From NCBI RefSeq assembly GCF_019733465.1, contig NZ_JACVQL010000022.1, forward strand, positions 1-34,302: a stretch of DNA of 34,302 nt. Reading direction: 5' to 3'. Positions 1 through 8,677 of the stretch are shown here, in pieces; the stretch's first letter is position 1; each line of letters starts with the position of its first letter. Origin of the DNA: Actinotalea ferrariae. Its GTDB lineage: Bacteria > Actinomycetota > Actinomycetes > Actinomycetales > Cellulomonadaceae. A program made the translations under genes and the position numbers. The notes under the pieces were generated by a model. That model saw nothing but the letters and a program-made list of their open reading frames with translations, made no database searches and was not told where the DNA came from.

Positions 1-802
1 GGTCCGCGCGCAGCACGCCCACCACCTCGCGCAGCTCGTCGAGCGCCTGGCGCACGCCCGCGCGCACGACGCCGGCGGCCGTCGCGCGCTCCTGGGGCGT
101 GGCGTCAGGCCGCTGCTCGAGGGCCCCGGCGTACGTCGCGACGAGCGACAGGCGGTGCGCGAGCGAGTCGTGCATCTCCCGCGCGATCCGCGCCCGCTCC
201 TCGGCGCGTGCGTCGCGGACCACCCGGTCCCTGTCCGCCTCTGCCCGGCGTGCGCGGTCGGCCAGCTGGCGCAGCACCTCCTCGCGCGCCTGCGCGAGGG
301 CACCCCAGCCGAGCAGCGCGGCGTGGGTCAGGACGACGAGCACAACCCACCACCCGAGCGGCAGACCCGGCATCGGACGCCAGAGCCCGCGCACGACGTG
401 CGCGGCGGCGCCGAGGGCGGCGAGGGCGGCCGCGCGGCCGAACGGCCCTGTCCGCGCGGCGTGGAGCACGGCGAACGTGGCGGCAGGCGTGGCGAGCGGC
501 GACGCGGCCGCCGCGAGGGTCAGGGCGACGGTCACGGCCGTGGGGCGTCGGCGGAGCAGCGGGACGACGACGAGGCAGGCGAGGGCGACGACGACGTCGG
601 CCGCGACCGTGCGGCCGGGCGGCCCCGCCGCGAGCTCGCCGAGGAGCGCGAGCGCGCTGAGCACCGCGAGCCCCGCCACCGTGATCGCGGTCCCGGCCGC
701 CGTGGCGAGACCCCAGCGTCCTCCCGGCGCAGCCGGCGACCACGTGCGTCGGCGGGGCGTCGTCGGGCGTGGCGCGTGCGCCGTCCGCCTCGGCTCTGTC
801 AC
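1..802 (-). CDS. Sensor histidine kinase, N-terminal part (cut by window start)
   Basis: Two-component sensor kinase of the HisKA_3/NarL-partner class. My reading of the minus strand from a GTG at 802-800 gives 267 codons with no stop before the window edge. After a basic N-terminus there are four or five hydrophobic segments (roughly residues 30-170), then a coiled-coil-like stretch, then the dimerisation and phosphoacceptor motif EERARIAREMHDSLAHRLS, with the phosphorylated His at about residue 211. The C-terminal ATPase domain lies outside the window. Such kinases normally sit beside a LuxR/NarL-type response regulator, which would be expected beyond position 1. The start is the first in-frame GTG before the membrane region; I see no strong ribosome site. 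The gene faces a repeat-rich intergenic region that may be its control region. The kinase call is firm; its signal is unknown. Confidence 0.9.
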   Translation of the reverse strand, partial: MTEPRRTAHAPRPTTPRRRTWSPAAPGGRWGLATAAGTAITVAGLAVLSALALLGELAAGPPGRTVAADVVVALACLVVVPLLRRRPTAVTVALTLAAAASPLATPAATFAVLHAARTGPFGRAAALAALGAAAHVVRGLWRPMPGLPLGWWVVLVVLTHAALLGWGALAQAREEVLRQLADRARRAEADRDRVVRDARAEERARIAREMHDSLAHRLSLVATYAGALEQRPDATPQERATAAGVVRAGVRQALDELREVVGVLRAD

Positions 803-834
803 CCGGCCCAGCGTAGGCAGAGCCCGTCCGCGCT

Positions 835-922
835 CGTACCGACGAAGGTCGGGCCCGACCGCGACGAAGGTCGGAGGTGACCGCGACGGAGGTCGCGCGC
901 GACCGCGACGGAGGTCGCAGGG
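835..922. repeat. 22-bp tandem repeat, four copies
   Basis: Four units at 835-856, 857-878, 879-900 and 901-922. The shared core is CGACGAAGGTCGG or CGACGGAGGTCGC; the last three units begin GACCGCGACG. Each of these carries GACC and GGTC half-sites facing each other. The array lies 33 bp upstream of the histidine kinase start. Two helical turns per unit would place all half-sites on one DNA face, which suits a response regulator, but this is inference. Confidence 0.85.
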
Positions 923-1012
923 CGCTCGTCGTCCGGCCGATGCCCGACGCGTCGCGCCGAGGGGACCGTGGGGATCGACCGGCGGGCGCCCATCGCAGCC
1001 GCGGCGCGCTGC

Positions 1013-1074
1013 GGGACCGACCCGGGGTCCGACCGACCCCACATCCGACCGACCCCGCTTCCGACCGACCCTTT
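1013..1074. repeat. 16-bp tandem repeat, about four copies
   Basis: Units at 1013-1028, 1029-1044, 1045-1060 and a shorter one at 1061-1074. The conserved part is CCGACCGACCC followed by a variable 4-5 nt tail. The array ends just before the AGGAGG ribosome site (about 1076-1081) of the hydrolase at 1088, so it occupies that gene's leader or promoter. It is unrelated in period to the 22-bp array upstream. Confidence 0.85.
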
Positions 1075-1087
1075 CGAGGAGGACCCC

Positions 1088-2293
1088 ATGGACGACCCGT
1101 TCGGCTACCTGCTCACCGTCGCCGCCGTCGCCGTGGCGACCGGCGCCGCGGTGGCGCTCCCGCTCCCGTCGCGCTCGTCACCGGTGCGGCTCAGCTACCT
1201 GCTCTCCGTCGTCGTGGCCGAGGTCCCCGTGCTCGCAGCCCTGTGGCTCGCCGCGGCGACGGCGCTCGCGGCGACCGAGGGCGGGCTGACCACCCCGGTC
1301 GGCGGGCTCGGCGTCGGGCTCGCCGCTCTGACGTGCGTCGGACTGGGAGTCCTGACCGTCGGCGCGAGCCGAGCACCCGACGTCGTCGCGCGCGCCCTCG
1401 AGGAGGGCCTCGGGGCCGGAGGCCGGACGCCGTCGCGGCCGTCGTGGCTGCGCTGGGTCGCACCGCTGCCCGTGCGGCCGTGGAGCGTGCGGCGCATCCG
1501 TGGGGTCGCCTACGGGGACGGCGGCCGCCGCAACCGGATGGACCTCTACCGGCTGCGCGCGGGTGCGTCGGGCCCCGTGCTGGTCCACCTGCACGGCGGG
1601 GGCTTCTTCAGCGGCGGTCGCAGCCGCGAGGCCCGCGCGCTCCTGCACCGCATGGCCGCGCGCGGCTGGCTCTGCATCAGCGCGAGCTACCGGCTCGCGC
1701 CCGGTGCGGCGTTCCCGGACCCGCTGGTCGACACCAAGCGCGTCGTCGCGTGGGCACGCGAGCACGCGGACGAGCACGGTGCCGACGGGGCGCGCGTCGT
1801 GCTCGCGGGCAGCTCCGCGGGCGGGCACCTCGCGGCGCTCGCGGCGCTCACGGCGGGCGACGCCGCGCTCCAGCCGGGCTTCGAGCACGCGGACACGTCC
1901 GTGGCGGCCGTCGTCTCCCTGTACGGCTACCCGGGCCCCGTGTCGGGGGGCGGGCGCACCTGGTCGCCCACGGACGCCGTCGCGCCCGGCGCGCCGCCGT
2001 TCTTCGTCGCGCACGGCGCGCGCGACACGCTCGTGGTGGCGGCCGACCAGCGACGGTTCGTCGAGCGCCTGCGTGCCGTGTCCCGCGCACCCGTCGTGCT
2101 GGCGGAGCTCCCCGGCGCCCAGCACGGGTTCGACCTGCTGCGCTCGTTCCGGTTCGAGGCGGTGGTCGACGGCGTCGAGGTGTTCCTCGAGCAGGTGGTC
2201 GGTGCCGGTCGGGGAGCGGGTCGGGGGGCCGGCGTCGGCGCCGTCGTCACGCCTGCGGCGAACACGGGAGCCGGGCGGGAGGCGCGCGGTTAG
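1088..2293 (+). CDS. Alpha/beta hydrolase (GDXG/HSL esterase family) with N-terminal membrane module
   Basis: Probable carboxylesterase of the hormone-sensitive-lipase type, 401 aa. About the first 120 residues hold three hydrophobic segments, so the hydrolase domain is probably membrane-anchored. The domain shows the oxyanion motif HGGG at 169-172, nucleophile elbow GSSAG at 241-245 with Ser243, catalytic Asp313 (in HGARD) and His346 (in AQHGF). The elbow reads GSSAG rather than the usual GDSAG. The ATG at 1088 was chosen because an excellent AGGAGG lies 7 nt upstream; an in-frame GTG at 968 would run through the 16-bp tandem repeats and is unlikely. The natural substrate cannot be told. It is divergent from the histidine kinase and only 31 bp from clpC. 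Confidence 0.88.
   Translation: MDDPFGYLLTVAAVAVATGAAVALPLPSRSSPVRLSYLLSVVVAEVPVLAALWLAAATALAATEGGLTTPVGGLGVGLAALTCVGLGVLTVGASRAPDVVARALEEGLGAGGRTPSRPSWLRWVAPLPVRPWSVRRIRGVAYGDGGRRNRMDLYRLRAGASGPVLVHLHGGGFFSGGRSREARALLHRMAARGWLCISASYRLAPGAAFPDPLVDTKRVVAWAREHADEHGADGARVVLAGSSAGGHLAALAALTAGDAALQPGFEHADTSVAAVVSLYGYPGPVSGGGRTWSPTDAVAPGAPPFFVAHGARDTLVVAADQRRFVERLRAVSRAPVVLAELPGAQHGFDLLRSFRFEAVVDGVEVFLEQVVGAGRGAGRGAGVGAVVTPAANTGAGREARG
2246..2263 (+). promoter_or_regulatory. Candidate ClgR operator upstream of clpC
   Basis: The core CGCCTGCGGCG at 2250-2260, followed by AAC, has the CGC-N5-GCG layout of the ClgR box that activates clp genes in actinobacteria, with the usual central A replaced by G. 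It lies inside the 3' end of the preceding hydrolase. A -10-like TAGCCT (2291-2296) follows with no good -35, as expected of an activated promoter. A motif match by eye only. Confidence 0.45.
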
Positions 2294-2296
2294 CCT
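2291..2296 (+). promoter_or_regulatory. Putative -10 element of clpC (TAGCCT)
   Basis: TAGCCT overlaps the TAG stop codon of the upstream hydrolase and lies 28 bp before the clpC ATG. No convincing -35 is present at the right distance. The start of transcription would be near 2303. Confidence 0.4.
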
Positions 2297-2324
2297 TGCA
2301 GGACGCCGTCGCAAGGAGTGCCAG

Positions 2325-4868
2325 ATGTTCGAGAGATTCACGGACCGAGCCCGCCGTGTTGTCGTCCTCGCCCAGGAAGAGGCGCGGATGCTCAACCACA
2401 ACTACATCGGGACCGAGCACATCCTGCTCGGCCTCATCCACGAGGGTGAGGGCGTCGCCGCCAAGGCGCTCGAGTCGCTCGGCATCTCGCTCGACGCGGT
2501 GCGTCAGCAGGTGCAGGAGATCATCGGCGAGGGTCAGCAGGCGCCGTCGGGCCACATCCCCTTCACGCCGCGTGCCAAGAAGGTGCTCGAGCTGTCGCTG
2601 CGCGAGGCGCTCCAGCTCGGCCACAACTACATCGGCACCGAGCACATCCTCCTCGGCCTCATCCGCGAGGGCGAGGGCGTCGCCGCCCAGGTGCTGAACA
2701 AGCTCGGCGCCGACCTCAACCGCGTGCGCCAGCAGGTCATCCAGCTGCTCTCGGGCTACCAGGGCAAGGAGCCGGTCTCGGCCGGCGGTCCCCAGGAGGG
2801 GCAGCCCTCGGGCTCCGCGGTGCTGGACCAGTTCGGCCGCAACCTCACGCAGGCGGCGCGCGAGGGCAAGCTCGACCCGGTCATCGGTCGCGACAAGGAG
2901 ATCGAGCGGGTCATGCAGGTGCTGTCCCGCCGCACCAAGAACAACCCGGTGCTCATCGGCGAGCCGGGCGTCGGCAAGACGGCCGTCGTCGAGGGCCTCG
3001 CCCAGGACATCGTGCGCGGCGACGTCCCCGAGACGCTCAAGGACAAGCAGCTCTACACGCTCGACCTCGGCGCGCTCGTGGCCGGCTCGCGCTACCGCGG
3101 TGACTTCGAGGAGCGCCTGAAGAAGGTCCTCAAGGAGATCCGCACGCGCGGCGACATCATCCTGTTCATCGACGAGATCCACACGCTCGTCGGCGCGGGT
3201 GCCGCCGAGGGTGCGATCGACGCGGCGAGCATCCTCAAGCCGATGCTCGCTCGCGGCGAGCTCCAGACGATCGGCGCGACGACGCTCGAGGAGTACCGCA
3301 AGCACGTCGAGAAGGACGCCGCGCTCGAGCGCCGGTTCCAGCCGATCCAGGTCGCGGAGCCGAACCTCCAGCACGCGATCGAGATCCTCAAGGGTCTGCG
3401 CGACCGGTACGAGGCGCACCACCGCGTGTCGATCACCGACAGCGCGCTCGTGGCTGCGGCGACGCTCGCCGACCGCTACGTCAACGACCGCTTCCTGCCG
3501 GACAAGGCGATCGACCTGATCGACGAGGCCGGCGCGCGCCTGCGGATCCGTCGCATGACGGCCCCGCCGGAGCTGCGTGACCTCGACGAGAAGATCGCCG
3601 AGGCGCGTCGCGACAAGGAGTCGGCGATCGACGAGCAGGACTTCGAGAAGGCCGCGCGCCTGCGCGACGTCGAGAAGCAGCTCGGGCTCCAGCGGGCCGA
3701 GAAGGAGAAGGCCTGGAAGTCGGGCGACCTCGACACGGTCGCCGAGGTCGACGAGGAGCTCATCGCCGAGGTGCTGGCGCTCGCGACCGGCATCCCCGTC
3801 TTCAAGCTCACCGAGGAGGAGTCGAGCCGGCTGCTCCACATGGAGGAGGAGCTCGGCAAGCGGGTCATCGGCCAGGAGGAGGCCGTCAAGGCGCTCGCCC
3901 AGGCGATCCGTCGTACGCGTGCGGGCCTCAAGGACCCGAAGCGCCCGGGTGGGTCGTTCATCTTCGCGGGGCCCACGGGCGTCGGGAAGACGGAGCTCGC
4001 CAAGACGCTCGCCGAGTTCCTGTTCGGCGACGAGGACGCGCTCATCCAGCTCGACATGAGCGAGTTCTCCGAGAAGCACACGGTCTCGCGGCTGTTCGGC
4101 TCGCCCCCCGGCTACGTCGGGTACGACGAGGGCGGCCAGCTCACCGAGAAGGTGCGTCGTCGGCCGTTCTCCGTGGTCCTCTTCGACGAGGTCGAGAAGG
4201 CGCACGCGGACATCTTCAACTCGCTGCTGCAGATCCTCGAGGACGGTCGCCTGACCGACTCGCAGGGCCGGGTGGTCGACTTCAAGAACACCGTGATCAT
4301 CATGACCACGAACCTCGGCACGCGGGACATCGCCAAGGGTCTGCAGACCGGCTTCCAGGCCGGCGGCGACCTGTCGACGTCCTACGAGCGGATGAAGGCG
4401 AAGGTCGGGGACGAGCTCAAGCAGCACTTCCGGCCCGAGTTCCTCAACCGCGTCGACGACGTGGTCGTCTTCCCGCAGCTGTCGCAGGAGGAGATCATCC
4501 AGATCGTCGACCTGATGATCGCCAAGCTCGCGCAGCGGCTGCGCGACAAGGACATGGGTCTCGAGCTCACGCCCGCGGCCAAGCAGCTGCTCGCCGAGAA
4601 GGGCTACGACCCGGTGCTCGGTGCCCGGCCGCTGCGCCGTGCGATCCAGCGCGAGATCGAGGACGTCCTGTCCGAGAAGATCCTGTTCGGGGAGCTGCGC
4701 GCCGGTCAGACGGTCGTCGTGGACGCCCACGGCGAGGGCCTGCTCGGGGAGTTCGAGTTCCGCGGGATCGGCAAGAAGGGCGCGATCCAGGACGACGTCG
4801 AGCCCGTGGGCGTCGCCGTCTCCTCGATGCCGCCGCTCACGACGACGGACGAGGGCCAGGCCTCCTGA
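2325..4868 (+). CDS. clpC: ATP-dependent Clp protease ATP-binding subunit ClpC
   Basis: Hsp100/Clp AAA+ unfoldase, 847 aa, that feeds substrates to the ClpP1P2 peptidase in the cytoplasm. The sequence shows two N-terminal Clp_N repeats (both contain [14 protein letters not shown]), first Walker A GEPGVGKT at 212-219 with Walker B FIDEIH around 281-286, a UVR motif in the middle domain (about 422-457, including [15 protein letters not shown]), and second Walker A GPTGVGKT at 549-556. The UVR motif and size separate it from ClpA and ClpB. The ATG at 2325 follows an AAGGAG ribosome site and begins [13 protein letters not shown], the canonical ClpC start. A strong hairpin follows the gene, so it is probably monocistronic. 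ClgR control is likely in this group. Identity is nearly certain. Confidence 0.98.
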   Translation: MFERFTDRARRVVVLAQEEARMLNHNYIGTEHILLGLIHEGEGVAAKALESLGISLDAVRQQVQEIIGEGQQAPSGHIPFTPRAKKVLELSLREALQLGHNYIGTEHILLGLIREGEGVAAQVLNKLGADLNRVRQQVIQLLSGYQGKEPVSAGGPQEGQPSGSAVLDQFGRNLTQAAREGKLDPVIGRDKEIERVMQVLSRRTKNNPVLIGEPGVGKTAVVEGLAQDIVRGDVPETLKDKQLYTLDLGALVAGSRYRGDFEERLKKVLKEIRTRGDIILFIDEIHTLVGAGAAEGAIDAASILKPMLARGELQTIGATTLEEYRKHVEKDAALERRFQPIQVAEPNLQHAIEILKGLRDRYEAHHRVSITDSALVAAATLADRYVNDRFLPDKAIDLIDEAGARLRIRRMTAPPELRDLDEKIAEARRDKESAIDEQDFEKAARLRDVEKQLGLQRAEKEKAWKSGDLDTVAEVDEELIAEVLALATGIPVFKLTEEESSRLLHMEEELGKRVIGQEEAVKALAQAIRRTRAGLKDPKRPGGSFIFAGPTGVGKTELAKTLAEFLFGDEDALIQLDMSEFSEKHTVSRLFGSPPGYVGYDEGGQLTEKVRRRPFSVVLFDEVEKAHADIFNSLLQILEDGRLTDSQGRVVDFKNTVIIMTTNLGTRDIAKGLQTGFQAGGDLSTSYERMKAKVGDELKQHFRPEFLNRVDDVVVFPQLSQEEIIQIVDLMIAKLAQRLRDKDMGLELTPAAKQLLAEKGYDPVLGARPLRRAIQREIEDVLSEKILFGELRAGQTVVVDAHGEGLLGEFEFRGIGKKGAIQDDVEPVGVAVSSMPPLTTTDEGQAS

Positions 4869-4890
4869 CCTCGGCTGCAGCCTGAACGCG

Positions 4891-4920
4891 ACGCCCCGCC
4901 CGGTGAACCGGGCGGGGCGT
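4891..4920 (+). terminator. Rho-independent-like terminator of clpC
   Basis: Perfect 13-bp stem (ACGCCCCGCCCGG pairing with CCGGGCGGGGCGT) around a TGAA tetraloop, 22 bp after the clpC stop. No T-run follows, which is usual for high-GC actinobacteria. Confidence 0.85.
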
Positions 4921-5093
4921 CGTCGTGCGTGGGGGCGGTCGCGTCGCGTGGGGGCATTGCGGTGACTGCCGTGCATCGCGGTGCCTGCGATGCAAGGCGG
5001 GTCGGCCAGTCCCGGTGGCCTTGTGGACGCCCGTGCGGCGTGGGCGGGGACCGCTACGGTGCCGCGAGCGGCGACGACGTCCAGGAGGCAGGG

Positions 5094-5486
5094 ATGAGGA
5101 GCGTGTTCGCGTTCCCGAGCGGGCGGCGGGCTGACGCCGAAGCGGCCCTCGACGCCATCGGCGCGCGGGCGGCCGACGGTGCATGGCACGTCGAGGACGT
5201 CCTCTGGGCGCGCATCGAGACCCAGGCCGAGGGTCTCTACGCGGACTGGCTGTACGACGACGTCATGGCGCTGGCCGCCGCGACCGGTGCGGTGCCGACG
5301 TGGGCCGTGATCGCGGACGCGTCCGGCCGTGTTCCTGGTCACGCCGAAGTCCTCATGCTGCTGCGGGCGGTCCTCGCCGGGGGAGGCGTGGCCCTCGACG
5401 ACTACTCCGGGCGACCATGGACCCTCGGGGAGGTCGAAGCCGGCCGCTCCGTGGAGAGGGGTCGTAGGTTCTTCGAGCCCGCCTGA
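5094..5486 (+). CDS. Hypothetical protein, 130 aa
   Basis: Small acidic soluble protein that I do not recognise. It starts MRSVFAFPSGRRADAEAALD at an ATG preceded by AGGAGG (about 5083-5088), and a -10-like TACGGT lies at 5055-5060. Third-position GC and residue composition look genuinely coding. There is no signal peptide, membrane segment or obvious motif; tryptophan and acidic residues are frequent in the middle. It stands alone between the clpC terminator and a 380-bp non-coding stretch, so the context gives no function. An upstream in-frame start at 4929 exists but would have to read through the promoter-like sequence. Confidence 0.7.
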   Translation: MRSVFAFPSGRRADAEAALDAIGARAADGAWHVEDVLWARIETQAEGLYADWLYDDVMALAAATGAVPTWAVIADASGRVPGHAEVLMLLRAVLAGGGVALDDYSGRPWTLGEVEAGRSVERGRRFFEPA

Positions 5487-5866
5487 TCGCGGCGAGGAGC
5501 GGTAGCGGTGCATGAGTGATCGAAGCTCTCGCCGTCGCGCGCGGTCAGCCGTGGCGCTCCTCGCGGCGCTCGTCGCGAGGCGGCGGCCGGCTCGGCCGTG
5601 TGCGTGGGTCGTCGAGGCGGTCGCGGGGTCGGATGCGTGGTCACCCGTGGACTCCCGTGGTGTGGAGCAGCGTGGTCGGCCCCATGCGTGGGTCGTCGTG
5701 GCATGCGCCCCCGTCCAGCGCGCGCTCGCACGTCGAGCCCCCTGTGGCGGCGGTCGTGGTCGCCCGGTGCGCAATGCCCGGTGCGTCGACGCAGTCGGGC
5801 CACGCCGTCCGGTAGCGCTCCGCCCTCGCCGCAAGTCGTGTCAGTGGTCGCCCGTAGTGTGCCGAT
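5487..5866. other. 380-bp intergenic region without a convincing gene
   Basis: Open frames on both strands here give Arg/Ala-rich or low-complexity proteins with no family resemblance. The only structure I found is a 14-bp direct repeat, TGCGTGGGTCGTCG, at 5601-5614 and 5685-5698, with further GTGG-rich fragments between. A TAGTGT hexamer at 5854-5859 lies 7 nt before the ATG of the next gene and could be a leaderless -10. Confidence 0.6.
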
Positions 5867-7366
5867 ATGTCCACCACCGCGTACGACGTCGGCCCCGGCA
5901 CCGGGTCCGACGACGCCGTGCGCGAGGACGCGGCGCTGGAGGGCGCGGCGGTGGCGGACTTCTGGGATCAGTGGTTGTGGTCGGTGCGTCACCGTGTGGC
6001 GGCCGAGCTGGAGGACGCGCGTCCCGGGCCTGAGCTGGCGGCGCGGCTGGCTTCGTTGGAGCCGGCGGACCTGGATGAGGCCGCGTTGGTGGAGGCGGCG
6101 GGTGCGTGGGAGCGGCTGGCGTCGTGGGTCGCCGCTGGTCAGGCGCGGGCGGTTGCAGAGCTGGCCGGTCGGCGTCGGGCGCCGGGGTCCTCGGCCGCGG
6201 ATGAGATCGCGGTGCGCCTGGGCACGACGCGGGCGGTGGCTGAGGGCAAGGTCGGCCTGGCGATCAGCTTGGACCGGGTGCCGGCGGCGGCGGACGCGTT
6301 GGCCCGTGGTGAGCTTGATGTGCGTAAGGCGATGGTGCTGGCCGATGAGCTGATCCGGTTGGACGACGACGTCGCCGAGCGGGTGGTCGAGGCGGTGCTG
6401 CCCGTCGCGGCGACCTGCACGGCGCCGCAGCTGCGCGCGCGGTTGCGGCGGATGGAGCTGCTGCGTGACCCGGACGGTGCCCGGGTGCGTCATGAGCGGG
6501 CGTGCACCGAGCGGCACGTGGAGCTGACGCCGGCACCCGATGCGATGGCCTGGCTCAGTGCCTACCTGCCGGCCGATGACGCGGTCGCGATCCACACCAG
6601 CCTGACCGCCCTGGCCGGTGACGCCGCCCCCGGCGACGAACGGACGCTGGATCAGCGTCGCGCCGACGCCCTGGTGGACGTGACGACCCGCTGGTTGGAC
6701 GCCGGCACCCACCCTGACGGGACCCCGCTGACCCTGCGCCAATGGCGCCGCCCACACCTGGCGGTGACGGCGTCTGCGGCGACCCTGCTGGGACTCAGCG
6801 ACGAGCCGGGTGACCTGGCGGGGTACGGGCCGATCCCGCCGGGCATGGTGCGGCGGATCGCGGCCCGCTCGACCTGGGAACCCCTGCTCACCGACGCCTG
6901 GACCGGCGAGCCGATCGCGCGCTCGACCCGCCGCTACGCCCCCACCCAGGGGCTGCGCGACGCGGTCGTCGCACGCGACCGCACCTGCACCTTCCCCGGC
7001 TGCCGCGTCCCCGCGGCCCGTTGCGATATCGACCACATCAACCCCTACGTCGAGGCCCGCCGCCCGGGCGCCGAGGCGGCTGAGGAAGGCGATGGCCCCG
7101 GAGGGCACGGAAGCGGCGGCGGCGAAGCACGCGGCCCGCACCAGACGCGGATCGACAACCTCCACGCGCTGTGCCGCCACCACCACCGCGCCAAGACCCA
7201 CGCCGGATGGACGCCCGAGCGCCGCGAGGACGGCACGACCCGCTGGACCTCACCCACCGGCCAGCGCCACGACCGACCACCCGCCCACGACCCACCGATC
7301 CCGCCCCCGGCACCACCACCACCCGAGGGCATCAGCATCGACCTCTACCCACCACCACCCTTCTGA
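5867..7366 (+). CDS. DUF222 / 13E12-type HNH endonuclease domain protein
   Basis: Member of the multicopy actinobacterial DUF222-HNH family, 499 aa. Residues about 40-330 form the alpha-helical DUF222 region. The C-terminal third has a zinc-supported HNH fold: Cys374 and Cys379 (CTFPGC), His390 in DIDHINPY, and NLHALCRHHH with Cys436 and His438-440. The family is widely thought to be nuclease-like, but its biological role is not established. A Gly/Glu-rich insert of roughly 30 residues (about 400-428) separates the two halves of the HNH motif, and the tail is Pro-rich. Codon bias changes along the gene: G-ending codons dominate the first half, C-ending codons the second. No Shine-Dalgarno is seen before the ATG; the gene may be leaderless. 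It may be mobile or recently duplicated, but I see no ends. Confidence 0.88.
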   Translation: MSTTAYDVGPGTGSDDAVREDAALEGAAVADFWDQWLWSVRHRVAAELEDARPGPELAARLASLEPADLDEAALVEAAGAWERLASWVAAGQARAVAELAGRRRAPGSSAADEIAVRLGTTRAVAEGKVGLAISLDRVPAAADALARGELDVRKAMVLADELIRLDDDVAERVVEAVLPVAATCTAPQLRARLRRMELLRDPDGARVRHERACTERHVELTPAPDAMAWLSAYLPADDAVAIHTSLTALAGDAAPGDERTLDQRRADALVDVTTRWLDAGTHPDGTPLTLRQWRRPHLAVTASAATLLGLSDEPGDLAGYGPIPPGMVRRIAARSTWEPLLTDAWTGEPIARSTRRYAPTQGLRDAVVARDRTCTFPGCRVPAARCDIDHINPYVEARRPGAEAAEEGDGPGGHGSGGGEARGPHQTRIDNLHALCRHHHRAKTHAGWTPERREDGTTRWTSPTGQRHDRPPAHDPPIPPPAPPPPEGISIDLYPPPPF

Positions 7367-7407
7367 CGGAGCGGGCCAGCACCGGTCGGCGGTGCGCTGA
7401 TCGGCGC

Positions 7408-7442
7408 CTCCGGTACAGCAGGTTCGCTCCGGTACAGCAGGT
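7408..7442. repeat. 16-bp direct repeat, two copies
   Basis: CTCCGGTACAGCAGGT occurs exactly at 7408-7423 and 7427-7442, a 19-bp period. It lies between the converging ends of the DUF222 gene and the CE7 esterase gene. No dyad symmetry within the unit, and no clear role. Confidence 0.75.
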
Positions 7443-7528
7443 CCAGTGGCGACCGCGCCCAGTGGGACGACCTCGTACCGTCCCGTGGACGACTCATCGA
7501 CGCTCGCGGGGTCCGCCGCGTCAGCTCG

Positions 7529-8524
7529 TCACGTCGTCGCGGGCATGCGAGGGCGGAGCCAGCGGAGCTGGCGGTCGACGTGCGCGGCCTCGCCGCCCTC
7601 GTGGTGGTTGAAGGGGTACACGGCGATCTCGCGCTCGGGCGCGCCGTCGGACAGGTCGCCGTAGTGGTTGTAGGCCGCGAAGACGGTCGACGGCGGGCAG
7701 ATGGTGTCGCGCAGACCCACGGAGAACAGGGTCGCCGCACGCGCGCGTCGCCCGAGGTGCATGCCGTCGACGTGGTCGAGCGTCCGCAGCACCCGCTCCT
7801 CGGCGCCGCGGTGGACGGCGAGGTAGCGCACCACCTCGGCGTACGGATCGGCGTCCGTCAGGCCGACGGCGCGGCGGACGTGGCACAGGAACGGCTGGCT
7901 GACGAGCGCCGCCGTCAGGTCCGGCACCAGTCCTGCGGCTCCGAGCGCCAGGCCGCCGCCCTGGCTGTTGCCCACGACGGCGACGCGGTCGCTGTCGACT
8001 CCCTCGAGCGCCCTGACGGCATCGACGGCACGGACCGCGTCCGTGAGGAGCCGCACGTAGTAGTAGCCCGCGGGGTCGTCGATGCCGCGCGTCACGACGC
8101 CGGGGACGGCCGGGCCGGAGCCGACGGGGTCGGCCGTGTCGCCGCCGGACCCGTACTGGCTCCCCTGGCCGCGCGAGTCCATGAGCAGGTGCGCGTAGCC
8201 CGCGGAAGCCCAGGTCAGGCGTTCCTGGGGGAGGCCGCGCCCGCGGCCGTAGCCGAGGTACTCCACGACGGCCGGTAGCGCGACGTCGGCGGCGGCCGGG
8301 CGGGAGTACCAGGCGCGGATCGGATGCCCGTGCGCCCCGGCGAAGGTGAGGTCCCACGTGCGCACCGTCGCGAGGCCGGTGTCGACCGGCCGGCAGTCGA
8401 CCAGCACGTCCGTGCGCCGGGCCTCGGTGAGGCGGTCGGCCCAGAAGGCGTCGAGCCCCTCGGGCTCCTCGATCGGCGGTCGGTACGTCTCGAGCTGGGG
8501 GAGAGGAAGGTCGAACAAGGCCAT
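7529..8524 (-). CDS. CE7 acetyl xylan esterase / cephalosporin-C deacetylase family
   Basis: Alpha/beta hydrolase that removes acetyl groups from xylo-oligosaccharides and similar substrates, 331 aa. The N-terminus MALFDLPLPQLETYRPP is typical of carbohydrate esterase family 7. The catalytic triad is visible: Ser187 in GNSQGG, Asp273 in GLRDTICPP, and His308 in NHHEGG. Spacing matches the Thermotoga enzyme (Ser188/Asp274/His303). There is no signal peptide, so it should act inside the cell on imported acetylated oligosaccharides. The ATG at 8524 was chosen for this conserved start; an in-frame extension to 8614 encodes a His/Asp/Arg-rich leader unlike the family. It lies downstream of the LacI gene on the same strand, separated by a heptanucleotide array that could affect its expression. 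Ribosome site is weak. Confidence 0.93.
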   Translation of the reverse strand: MALFDLPLPQLETYRPPIEEPEGLDAFWADRLTEARRTDVLVDCRPVDTGLATVRTWDLTFAGAHGHPIRAWYSRPAAADVALPAVVEYLGYGRGRGLPQERLTWASAGYAHLLMDSRGQGSQYGSGGDTADPVGSGPAVPGVVTRGIDDPAGYYYVRLLTDAVRAVDAVRALEGVDSDRVAVVGNSQGGGLALGAAGLVPDLTAALVSQPFLCHVRRAVGLTDADPYAEVVRYLAVHRGAEERVLRTLDHVDGMHLGRRARAATLFSVGLRDTICPPSTVFAAYNHYGDLSDGAPEREIAVYPFNHHEGGEAAHVDRQLRWLRPRMPATT

Positions 8525-8677
8525 GGCTGTGCGGCTCCGGTCGTCGGGTGGGTCGTGGTCGTGGTCGCGGTCTCGGCACCGTGCATCAGCTGCGGGATCG
8601 GGCTGCGGGATCACGGCGAGTGGGTGGGCGGCGGGACGTCCTCGGTGTGCGGGTTCGACGGGCGGCGGTGGGGTCCG

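Noticed and set aside
105-743. Minus-strand frame of 212 codons at the histidine kinase
   Set aside because: It is offset from the frame that encodes the membrane segments and the phosphoacceptor motif EMHDSLAHRLS.
2247-5834. Long minus-strand open frame of 1195 codons opposite clpC
   Set aside because: It is the mirror of the clpC codon pattern in very GC-rich DNA; the protein is Arg/Leu/Asp-rich with no domains, while the plus strand encodes an intact ClpC.
5512-6033. Plus-strand 173-codon frame starting MSDRSSRRR
   Set aside because: Arg-rich, no ribosome site, and its second half is an out-of-frame overlap with the DUF222 gene.
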